Assembly: GCA_937926515.1 (NCBI GenBank)
Contig: CALAZZ010000049.1
Coordinates: 1-64,000 of the forward strand
Source: an uncultured Bacteroidales bacterium
GTDB taxonomy: Bacteria > Bacteroidota > Bacteroidia > Bacteroidales > F082
DNA: 64,000 bases
Reading direction: 5' to 3'
The position numbers and the translations under genes were made by a program. A model generated the notes under the pieces. That model saw nothing but the letters and a program-made list of their open reading frames with translations. It did not search any database and was not told the origin of the DNA. Of this stretch, positions 19,264 to 27,011 are shown one piece after another. The first letter of the stretch is position 1; each line of letters starts with the position of its first letter.

Positions 19264-20859
19264 ATGAATATGATGAAAGCAAAAATTTTATATGCAATAT
19301 TCCTGCTTTTTACAATGCAATTAAAGGCCCAAACATTTGATATTGTTTTTCAGCAATGCTATGGGGGATCCTTAGTAGAGGGAGCAACAACACTTGTCCC
19401 AATAGAGGATGAATTAATTGTTTTTGGCGGCACATACTCCAATGATGGAGACATATCCTTTAACCATGGCAAAAGCGATTACTGGTTATTCAAAACCAAT
19501 GATATCGGGGAAATAGTATGGGAAAAAACATACGGGGGCAGTGAACAGGACTACGCTACCAATATGCTCCCCTCTCCCGACGGTGGCTTTGTGCTGTTTG
19601 GTGAAACCTACTCTAACGATGGGGATGTAGATTGCAACCACAGCACCAATGGCGACTGGTGGCTGGTAAAAACCGACAGCTTGGGCAACATACAATGGAG
19701 CCGCTGCTATGGGGGCACGCACAAAGAAATAGCCCGACAAATGATCTATGCCCATGAGGGCGGCTATGTGATGACCGGCAAAACCGGCTCGGTGGATGGC
19801 GACATCAGCCACAACAACGGGCAGTACGATGTTTGGGTGGTGAAGGTGGACTGGGAGGGCGAAATCATCTGGGAACGAACTTTTGGTGGTAGTGATTGGG
19901 AATGGGCAAGTAGTATAGCGCTTACTGCTGATGGCGGCTATATCGTAGGGGGGGGGGCAGGTTCCCATGATGGCGATGTGCAATGCGAAGGCCTGCCAGG
20001 GGAATATACCACCGCCTGGGTACTTAAGCTGGATCATGAGGGGCAGCTGGAATGGCAAAACTGTTATGGGGGATCGTATTCTGAGGCGGTGGCTGACATC
20101 TTGCAAACGACAGACGGGGGTTATATTTTTCTCGGCGCTACCGCTTCCGGTGACGGGGATGCAGATTGCTTCCATGGCACACCGGGCAATGTCAACACAT
20201 CGGACATGTGGGTGGTCAAGCTGGATGAAACAGGCGAGATTGAATGGCACCGCTGCCTGGGGGGCACGGGCTTCGATTCGCCAAAGCTTATCAGGCAAAT
20301 GGGCGATGGCGGTTACCTTGTGGGGGGCAATACAACATCCAGGAACGGCACAGTGGTTTGTAATGAATCGCTGCCTGGCACACACACAGTAATCCTGTAC
20401 AAGCTGTCGCCGGAAGGCGAAATTGAATGGACCAAATGCCTCGGCAGCCAGGTGGACAACAGCCTGTTTTCCATACATATGTTTTCTGACCACCATTTCC
20501 TGCTTGGTGCCACCACCCGCACCTGGGGCATGGATGTGGACTGCGACCTCAAAGGCCAAACCGATATTTGGATAGTAGAGTTACAGGATACCACGGTGGG
20601 GGTGCAGGAAATTCACCCATTGCAACTCATGCTTTTTCCCAACCCTGCCACCAGCGAAACCTGGCTGCAACTGCCGGAAAACTTGCCGCTTACAGCCATG
20701 TATATTGAGCTGTACAGCCCCACGGGCAGGCTGCTGCATAGGACGCAGCCCACAACCCAGTTTCACAAAATTAAGGTGGCCAATTTGCCCAGGGGTTTGT
20801 ACCTGGTAAGGGTTTGGGATGGGGAGAAGTGGTTGGTGGAGAAGTTGGTGGTGCGGTAA
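19264..20859 (+). CDS. Seven-repeat propeller T9SS cargo protein, paralogue 2 (G10 tract in coding region)
   Basis: A 531-aa paralogue of the product at 16630, with the same signal peptide, seven DGD/WVVKLD repeats and T9SS type A CTD (LPRGLYLVRVWDGEKW). Start: ATG 19264, 9 bp after the palindrome that ends the preceding cassette. A run of ten G residues at 19948-19957 encodes VGGGA near residue 229. Paralogues 1 and 3 lack the run, having mixed Gly codons at the same place. Gain or loss of one G would shift frame and remove four repeats and the CTD, so the protein would not be sorted. No catalytic motif is seen. Confidence 0.85.
   Translation: MNMMKAKILYAIFLLFTMQLKAQTFDIVFQQCYGGSLVEGATTLVPIEDELIVFGGTYSNDGDISFNHGKSDYWLFKTNDIGEIVWEKTYGGSEQDYATNMLPSPDGGFVLFGETYSNDGDVDCNHSTNGDWWLVKTDSLGNIQWSRCYGGTHKEIARQMIYAHEGGYVMTGKTGSVDGDISHNNGQYDVWVVKVDWEGEIIWERTFGGSDWEWASSIALTADGGYIVGGGAGSHDGDVQCEGLPGEYTTAWVLKLDHEGQLEWQNCYGGSYSEAVADILQTTDGGYIFLGATASGDGDADCFHGTPGNVNTSDMWVVKLDETGEIEWHRCLGGTGFDSPKLIRQMGDGGYLVGGNTTSRNGTVVCNESLPGTHTVILYKLSPEGEIEWTKCLGSQVDNSLFSIHMFSDHHFLLGATTRTWGMDVDCDLKGQTDIWIVELQDTTVGVQEIHPLQLMLFPNPATSETWLQLPENLPLTAMYIELYSPTGRLLHRTQPTTQFHKIKVANLPRGLYLVRVWDGEKWLVEKLVVR
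19948..19957 (+). repeat. G10 homopolymer inside propeller paralogue 2
   Basis: Ten consecutive G residues within the coding frame, absent from the two close paralogues. Such tracts are typical contingency sites in phase-variable surface genes of other bacteria; whether this one varies is not known. Confidence 0.75.
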
Positions 20860-20894
20860 ATGACCGGGCGCTACCAGGTATAAACGGGATTTAG

Positions 20895-21827
20895 GCCTAT
20901 GACCGTACCGATGTATTGCCCGAAAGCATTATCTTTGAGGTGCTAGCAGCCAATCCTGACGAACTCAAAAAGAAAGCGCTGATGGAACACCTCGAAAATA
21001 AGGCGGAGCCATTACCGGGCTATATGATCGAGATATTGGAAAGCCTTACGGGCAATATCACTTACAAAACCATATTGAAGGGCCAGATGGCCCAATATGG
21101 CGGCAGGGAGGCCCGTGCCGCCGGCATACTTTTGCGCGATATGCTGAACGACAGCATACGCGATATGGAAGCCATACGCGGCTTTATGGCCGCCAGGCAA
21201 AACCTGCCTATGGACATGCAATTGGTGGATGCCTATATGCAAAGCGGCGAAACCGCCGATGCGCTGGCCCTGGCGGCCATGCTGCCCCAGCTTTACAACC
21301 TCACGGGCGATGCCCTTACCGAGCATGGCCGTTATCTGGAGCTGAAGCAACTACAAGCCGGGCTGCACAACCAGGGCCGCAACATCTTTCAGTTGACTGA
21401 AAGCGAAAAAACACAACTGGAAGGCCTGGTAGCCGAAAGCGCCGGCCTGGCCGGCATGCAGGCGCGCAACATCCTGGCCTTTGTGTATGGTTACGACTAT
21501 TGCGACTGCCCGGCCGAACTGGAAGAAGGCGAAAAAACCAAACCGGCCACTGCCCCTCCAGTGCACAAACTGCACGAGCCCCATATTGCAGCCCGCCCCA
21601 ACCCCGCCAATACATGGGTTAGCTTTGATTACACCATCCCTGAGGGCAGCGTTAATGCTGCGCTCGAAATCAGGGAAGCCGGCGGCAGGTTGGTCCACCA
21701 GGCTAAGCTCAGCGATAAACAAGGGCAATTTATCTGGGATACCCGACGCATTGCATCCGGCCTTTACCACTACACATTGAAAACAACAATGGGCGCAAAA
21801 TCAGGCAGGATAAGCATTGTACATTAA
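20895..21827 (+). pseudogene. Promoterless 3'-end cassette 2 of the 1709-aa gene
   Basis: A frame of about 310 codons aligning to the parent tail at constant offset 5252, with the same total length to the stop codon. Homology starts at AYDRTDVLPES (parent: ASDRTDVLPES). A TAG at 20892 closes the frame upstream and no ATG or signal peptide is present (first candidate TTG 20916). The first two thirds are close to the parent, while the CTD (RPNPANTWVSFDYTIP to SGRISIVH) is clearly different, the reverse of cassette 1. It lies 35 bp after propeller paralogue 2, and this junction lacks the hairpin. A silent cassette or a duplication remnant; expression would need readthrough and would give a non-exported protein. 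Confidence 0.7.
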
Positions 21828-21841
21828 TGTGGTTAAACCCA

Positions 21842-21871
21842 CCCCTGCACGCACATTTTAGCGTGCAGGGG
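21842..21871 (+). terminator. Hairpin terminator after cassette 2
   Basis: CCCCTGCACGC (21842-21852) pairs with GCGTGCAGGGG (21861-21871), loop of 8 nt, 14 bp after the stop codon. An A-rich leader and the ATG at 21890 follow. Confidence 0.65.
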
Positions 21872-21889
21872 CTAATTAAAAAAGAAAAA

Positions 21890-23476
21890 ATGAAAATATC
21901 AATTATACTTTTGATCAGTATTTTCATATCATATCAACTAGAAGCCCAGTATTTTGAAATCGTTTTTCAGCAGTGTTATGGGGGTTCAAGTAATGAAGCG
22001 CCAAAAACAGTACTAAGTAACGGCCATGGTTTTGTTATATTAGGAACTACTACGTCAATTGATGGCGATGTGACAATTAACCATGGAAAGTCAGATTTTT
22101 GGTTTATTAAGGCTGATGAAAGCGGGCAAATTATTTGGGAAAGGACGTATGGTGGCAGTGAACAGGACTATTCAGCCAATATGCTCCCATCCCCCGATGG
22201 TGGCTTTGTGCTGTTTGGTGAAACCTACTCTAACGATGGGGATGTAGGATGCAACCACAGCACCAATGGCGACTGGTGGCTCGTAAAAACCGACAGCCTG
22301 GGCAATATACTATGGAGCCGCTGCTATGGGGGCACACACAAAGAAACGGCCTCCCAGCTGATCTATGCCCATGAGGGCGGCTATGTGATGACCGGCAAAA
22401 CCGGCTCGGTGGATAGCGACATCAGCCACAACAACGGACAGTACGATGTGTGGGTGGTGAAGGTGGACTGGGAGGGAGAAATTATCTGGGAACGCACTTT
22501 TGGCGGTAGTAGATGGGAATGGGCTAGTAGTATTGGCCTTACTACAGATGGTGGCTATATTGTGGGTGGTGGAACGCTCTCTACAAATGGCGATGTACAA
22601 TGCGAAGGCCTGCCAGGAGAACATAGCACTGCCTGGGTGCTTAAGCTGGATCACGAAGGGCAGTTGGAATGGCAAAACTGTTATGGGGGATCGTATTCTG
22701 ATGCAGTGGCTGACATCTTGCAAACGACAGACGGGGGTTATGTTTTTCTCGGCGCTACCGCTTCCGGCGATGGGGATGCAGACTGCTTCCACGGCACACC
22801 GGGAGATGCGGCCACCCGTGATATGTGGGTAGTCAAGCTGGATGAAACAGGCGAGATAGAATGGCACCGTTGTTTGGGGGGGTCAAGCATGGAACATCCC
22901 AGCTTCATCAGGTCTATGCAGGACGGGGGCTACCTTGTGGGTGGCAGCACCAAATCGCGGGACGGCACGGTTACTTGTAACCAGTCCCTACCAGGTACGC
23001 TTTCAGTCATCCTTTACAAGCTGTCAGCAGACGGAGAAATCGAGTGGTCCAAATGCCTCGGCAGTCAGGTAGACAACCAACTGGATGATGTATATATTTT
23101 CTCTGACCACCATTTCCTATTGGGCGCCACCACCCGCACCTGGGGTATGGATGTGGATTGTAACCTCAAAGGTCAAACCGATATTTGGATCGTTGAAATA
23201 CAGGATACCACGGTGGGGCTGCGGGAGGAACGCCTGATGCAATTGCAGCTTTACCCCAACCCCGCCACCAGCGAAACCTGGCTGCAACTGCCCGATAACA
23301 TACCGCTTACCGCCATGTATATTGAGCTATACAGCCCCACAGGCAGGCTGCTCTACAGGGAGCAGCCCACCAGCCAATTCCATAAGATTGAGGTGGCGTA
23401 TTTGCCCAGGGGCTTGTATTTGGTGAGGGTTTGGGATGGGGAGAAGTGGTTGGTGGAGAAGTTGGTGGTGCGGTAG
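21890..23476 (+). CDS. Seven-repeat propeller T9SS cargo protein, paralogue 3
   Basis: A 528-aa paralogue of the products at 16630 and 19264, with a signal peptide (cleavage near EAQYF), seven propeller-type repeats and a T9SS type A CTD (LYPNPATSETWLQL, LPRGLYLVRVWDGEKW). The open frame runs upstream to 21827 through the terminator, but the ATG at 21890 starts a proper signal peptide and follows an A-rich leader. The N-terminal ~90 residues diverge most from the other two, the middle and CTD least. Its stop codon joins directly to the second 714-bp leader copy with the hairpin at 23491. Function unknown. Confidence 0.85.
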   Translation: MKISIILLISIFISYQLEAQYFEIVFQQCYGGSSNEAPKTVLSNGHGFVILGTTTSIDGDVTINHGKSDFWFIKADESGQIIWERTYGGSEQDYSANMLPSPDGGFVLFGETYSNDGDVGCNHSTNGDWWLVKTDSLGNILWSRCYGGTHKETASQLIYAHEGGYVMTGKTGSVDSDISHNNGQYDVWVVKVDWEGEIIWERTFGGSRWEWASSIGLTTDGGYIVGGGTLSTNGDVQCEGLPGEHSTAWVLKLDHEGQLEWQNCYGGSYSDAVADILQTTDGGYVFLGATASGDGDADCFHGTPGDAATRDMWVVKLDETGEIEWHRCLGGSSMEHPSFIRSMQDGGYLVGGSTKSRDGTVTCNQSLPGTLSVILYKLSADGEIEWSKCLGSQVDNQLDDVYIFSDHHFLLGATTRTWGMDVDCNLKGQTDIWIVEIQDTTVGLREERLMQLQLYPNPATSETWLQLPDNIPLTAMYIELYSPTGRLLYREQPTSQFHKIEVAYLPRGLYLVRVWDGEKWLVEKLVVR

Positions 23477-23490
23477 GTATTAGAAAAAAG

Positions 23491-23519
23491 ACCTTCAAGG
23501 TTTCAAAAACCTTGAAGGT
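23491..23519. repeat. Hairpin repeat, copy 3
   Basis: Same 13-bp stem with CAA loop as at 10614 and 18240, 14 bp after the stop codon of propeller paralogue 3. Confidence 0.8.
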
Positions 23520-24040
23520 ATGAGTTACTAAAAAAAACCGCCTTGTCTATTAGCTAAAAGCATTATCTTTGAAGTGCTGGCAGCCAACTCCAACGAATTG
23601 AAAAACTGCAGGCTATTAAGATAGCTGGGAAGTAGCATTTGGGCTCGGAGGTAAAAAAATCTTTTTATCAAGGCATAAGAATCTTTTTGTCCGGCTTGGC
23701 ATCACTTTGATGCCGAGAAAGTATAGGGTACTGATATAACCATGCGATTCCACCTGGAGTTGTGAAAAGCCGTTAACAATGATAATTGGAAAGCGCTGAT
23801 TAACAGCACCTATAATTCATAATCATTCTAAATTGGATAATGACCTTAAAAAAACCATAGACAAATGGTTAGGTTTAAGGGCTTATAGGTATTAATGTAT
23901 AGAAAATACCATTTTAGCACCGGAACCATTAAAAAATGAACCATCCGGCCACATCCCGGGCACAGCAGTCGTTCATGCCGGCCAAAAGAGTTGATTGCCA
24001 TGCTGCAGACATTTGTAATGATCTGTATAATAAGGTGTTA

Positions 24041-24050
24041 CCCCCCCCCC
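24041..24050 (+). repeat. C10 homopolymer in cargo-gene leader, copy 2
   Basis: Ten C residues, 268 bp before the ATG at 24318 and equal in length to the tract at 11164-11173. An open frame crosses this tract from 23991 in phase with the beta-helix gene, probably by chance. Confidence 0.6.
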
Positions 24051-24317
24051 TCAATCAATCACGACTTTCTATTTCAGACACAATATTTTTATGCAGGGCT
24101 GAATTCTGAACCCCATTTTGGCTGTAGAGCCTTAAGACACTCTATCCGCTATTGCACCGCGAAATATATTTTTTGGCTGGGGAAGAATCGGATTATTCGA
24201 ATCAAGCCATCCTTTGCGGTTTGTATTGCAAGGATGGCAAACATTTTAATTCAAGGAATTAAAAATCAGAAATGTTCGATTTATTTATCTATTTTTTTCT
24301 TACTTAAAACTTTAACA

Positions 24318-26936
24318 ATGAAATCAATAACCACAATTATTTTTGCAGTTATATTTGTAGGTGCTATGCAGGCACAGACTGTATACCAGACATATATTGT
24401 ATCAGGAAACGAGACATGGGACCTCATCACATACCCAAATGGAATAGAAATTGAAGAGCAGATTATAATTGAGAATGGGGCGCACCTAATTTTAAACGAC
24501 CTAACTATAAAGTTTCATCGTAAACAGTCGGTCGGACCAGGTATTGTTATCGAACCCGGGGGTGTTCTTGAGGCATATGGCACTTCATTCTTATCAAGAT
24601 TCTATTATATGCCCTGGCTAGGAATCCGTGTAAAAGGTAACCCAAATTTCCCTTACTATGATTTTAGTAAGCAAGGTGTTCTGGTTATGGACTCATGTCA
24701 AATTGAAAGCGCCTCAAGCGCTGTGCATGCTGATGTTGGATGGCATACTACTGGGGGAGGAACCATAGTAGTCAGGAATACCACTTTTCAAAACTGTATG
24801 TCAAGTATCAGGATGGGTGAAGCTCCTTTAGGGCTTGGGATAATAAGCAATTGTACTTTCCAGCGTACCATCGATTTTCCTGCGATTTGGAATTCAATCT
24901 TACAAAATTCTGAATATGTACCATTTGGAATAGAATTATATCGTGCAAATGCTAGAATTAATAATTGCAGTTTTACTGCCACATGGAATAACAATCCATT
25001 GAGTGGTGAGGCAGCAATATCTGTTGCGGGTGGTGATGTTCGGGTTATTGGTAATCAAATACATGGATGGTTTAGAGGCTTGGATGGAAGATCCTATGAC
25101 CCAAACGATATCATCGTTGCCAAAGATAATTATATGTTTAGTAGAGATTACAACATCAACCTTTATTATAATACCAATTCCTTTATAATCGATAACGAAT
25201 TTGAAATTTGGGAACCGGCACGCTCAGTCTCGTTTTGGCAAAGTACCAATTTCACTTTCGAACAAAACAACATAATCGCTGATCAATGGTATAACCTTGC
25301 TCGAGGAGTAGAAGTAACCGGTACTGGCTTATACAATAACGAAATCTACAATAATACGTTTGAAAATTTGTGGTTCGGTATCTATGCCAGGGAAAACCAA
25401 ACGGATGAAGATTATGGCCTTCTCTTGAAATGTAACAAATTTACGAACAGCCGCTGGGATATATGGGTGTACCAGGGTATGCCTGGTGAAGGTATCTATA
25501 AATACCAAGGCTCCATGGCTGAGCACCCAAATGCACCGGCCGGAAATGAATTTTCTTATCTTGGCTATCCTTATTCAGACTTTACTAATCAAAGTGAAGA
25601 GCATATTTACTATGTATATCATGAGAACAGTGGTATGAATCACAAACCGGAGGACTATTCACAAAGTACCATTACTATAAACCCCAATCCTATTGAGTAT
25701 TCTGACCTAAGTTGCCCCGACAATTTTCCGCCAGGAGGCGGTTCTGTGCCTGGTGATGCTAATGACCCTGCCGTACGTCTTGCCGGAATGATAGAAGCCG
25801 GGAATGCCGAAAGTGGGGTTCGTTATCTGATTGATCAGTTAAAGGATGGAGGCAATACCCAGGAACTACTAACAAATATTAATATGAGCATCCCCCCTGA
25901 AGCGTATGAAATTTACCTTGACCTCATGTCGAAATCTCCTTACCTCACAAAGGAAGCAATTCAAGCCGCCATAGACAAAGAGAGCGTGATTTCAAATGTG
26001 ATGCTTCGCGATATAATGGTAGCCAATCCACAATCGGCCAAAGAAAACGAATTACTTGAAAGCCTGGATTATAGGTCAACCCCAATGCCTGACCATATGA
26101 AAGCTGAAATATGGAGCGGATTGGATGTGGCTTCTGCATTGGAAAACCTGGAGTCGATCAGGGCCTATTATGCTCAAAAAGTATCTAGGAATCATCGCTT
26201 CCTTGTGCAGCACTATATGACTGATACCCTGGATGAAAATGCCTCAAAGCAGGCCTTAACCGAACTGCTGCAATTGGGAATTGAACCTATGGCTTATTAC
26301 CAGCTTGCTTTTATGCATCTTAGTGATGGCAACGCAGCACAGGGTGAACAATTATTAAACAACGCTCATAATGCATTTGAATTAAACGATTATCAAACAG
26401 CTGAACTCACCACCATGCAATCATATTTTCAATTAAGAAAACAGATGCAACAGAATGGACAATATATGAGTGACCTTGACGAAAATCAGTTGGATGCCTT
26501 AATGGAAATTGCTGAATACGGACAGGGGATTGCCAAAGGATATGCCTGCAACATCCTCAATATTTATGGATTATGTGATGGTCTTTTAGCAGAAAATCTG
26601 AAAAACCTTTACTTGGATGAGTATAACGCTTATACCAGAAAGGAAAGAGAATATGAAAGACTGATTAAGATTGAGAAAGCGCATCAATATATATCCATAT
26701 CTCCGAATCCTGCCAAAGACTATATCACTGTGCAGCTAACTGATGAAGTGCTGTCAGTCGATGCTATGTTTCATATTTATGGCTCAAATGGAAAACTTGT
26801 GCACCAACAATTTTTAGCAGCTAAGCATAAAGAGATGGTCGTTGATGTATCCAAGCTACTTCCGGGTAATTATAGTATTGCCATGGTTATCAATGGTAAG
26901 CCTATTGAAAGTGGACGTTTCGTCATTGTAGAATAA
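24318..26936 (+). CDS. Secreted beta-helix protein with helical module and T9SS sorting domain
   Basis: An 872-aa predicted exported protein. A signal peptide (cleavage near MQAQTV) is followed by a parallel beta-helix-like region to about residue 470 with many short N/G-rich strands (NNTFENLWFGIYAREN). A Leu-rich helical module follows (about 485-780), and a T9SS CTD ends the protein (ISPNPAKDYITVQL to GRFVIVE). The helical module resembles that of the 1709-aa protein and its cassettes: compare LDGGSTEAV with KDGGNTQEL, and ARNILAFVYG with ACNILNIYG. The frame is open from 23991, but the upstream part is duplicated leader and ATG 24318 gives a clean signal peptide. It is more AT-rich and more diverged than the propeller genes upstream. 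Confidence 0.8.
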   Translation: MKSITTIIFAVIFVGAMQAQTVYQTYIVSGNETWDLITYPNGIEIEEQIIIENGAHLILNDLTIKFHRKQSVGPGIVIEPGGVLEAYGTSFLSRFYYMPWLGIRVKGNPNFPYYDFSKQGVLVMDSCQIESASSAVHADVGWHTTGGGTIVVRNTTFQNCMSSIRMGEAPLGLGIISNCTFQRTIDFPAIWNSILQNSEYVPFGIELYRANARINNCSFTATWNNNPLSGEAAISVAGGDVRVIGNQIHGWFRGLDGRSYDPNDIIVAKDNYMFSRDYNINLYYNTNSFIIDNEFEIWEPARSVSFWQSTNFTFEQNNIIADQWYNLARGVEVTGTGLYNNEIYNNTFENLWFGIYARENQTDEDYGLLLKCNKFTNSRWDIWVYQGMPGEGIYKYQGSMAEHPNAPAGNEFSYLGYPYSDFTNQSEEHIYYVYHENSGMNHKPEDYSQSTITINPNPIEYSDLSCPDNFPPGGGSVPGDANDPAVRLAGMIEAGNAESGVRYLIDQLKDGGNTQELLTNINMSIPPEAYEIYLDLMSKSPYLTKEAIQAAIDKESVISNVMLRDIMVANPQSAKENELLESLDYRSTPMPDHMKAEIWSGLDVASALENLESIRAYYAQKVSRNHRFLVQHYMTDTLDENASKQALTELLQLGIEPMAYYQLAFMHLSDGNAAQGEQLLNNAHNAFELNDYQTAELTTMQSYFQLRKQMQQNGQYMSDLDENQLDALMEIAEYGQGIAKGYACNILNIYGLCDGLLAENLKNLYLDEYNAYTRKEREYERLIKIEKAHQYISISPNPAKDYITVQLTDEVLSVDAMFHIYGSNGKLVHQQFLAAKHKEMVVDVSKLLPGNYSIAMVINGKPIESGRFVIVE

Positions 26937-26948
26937 TTCAAATTTTTT

Positions 26949-26981
26949 CCCTTGCCAGAGATTGATTATCTTTGGCAAGGG
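26949..26981 (+). terminator. Hairpin terminator after the 872-aa beta-helix gene
   Basis: CCCTTGCCA (26949-26957) pairs with TGGCAAGGG (26973-26981), with further pairing inside (AGAT/ATCT), 12 bp after the stop codon. Confidence 0.6.
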
Positions 26982-27011
26982 TACTATTACCAGATTCTCA
27001 ATTTTATTGAT

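Larger units (their letters stand above)
23474..24187 (+). repeat. 714-bp leader repeat, copy 2
   Basis: Near-identical to 10597-11310 (offset 12877, a handful of substitutions, no indels seen). It includes the hairpin, the truncated cassette fragment and a C10 run, and ends 130 bp before the ATG of the beta-helix gene at 24318. Such high identity between copies 12.9 kb apart points to recent duplication or conversion and makes the whole interval a substrate for homologous recombination. Confidence 0.85.

Noticed and set aside
19486..20559. Long open frame on the minus strand (357 codons)
   Set aside because: Antisense shadow of propeller paralogue 2; similar shadows occur opposite the paralogues.
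15664..23476. Array as a CRISPR or similar short-repeat locus
   Set aside because: Repeat units are kilobase-scale coding segments; no short regularly spaced repeats exist.
23991..24317. N-terminal extension of the 872-aa beta-helix protein across the C10 run
   Set aside because: It is duplicated leader DNA; in the other copy the same frame ends before the cargo gene. ATG 24318 begins a clean signal peptide.
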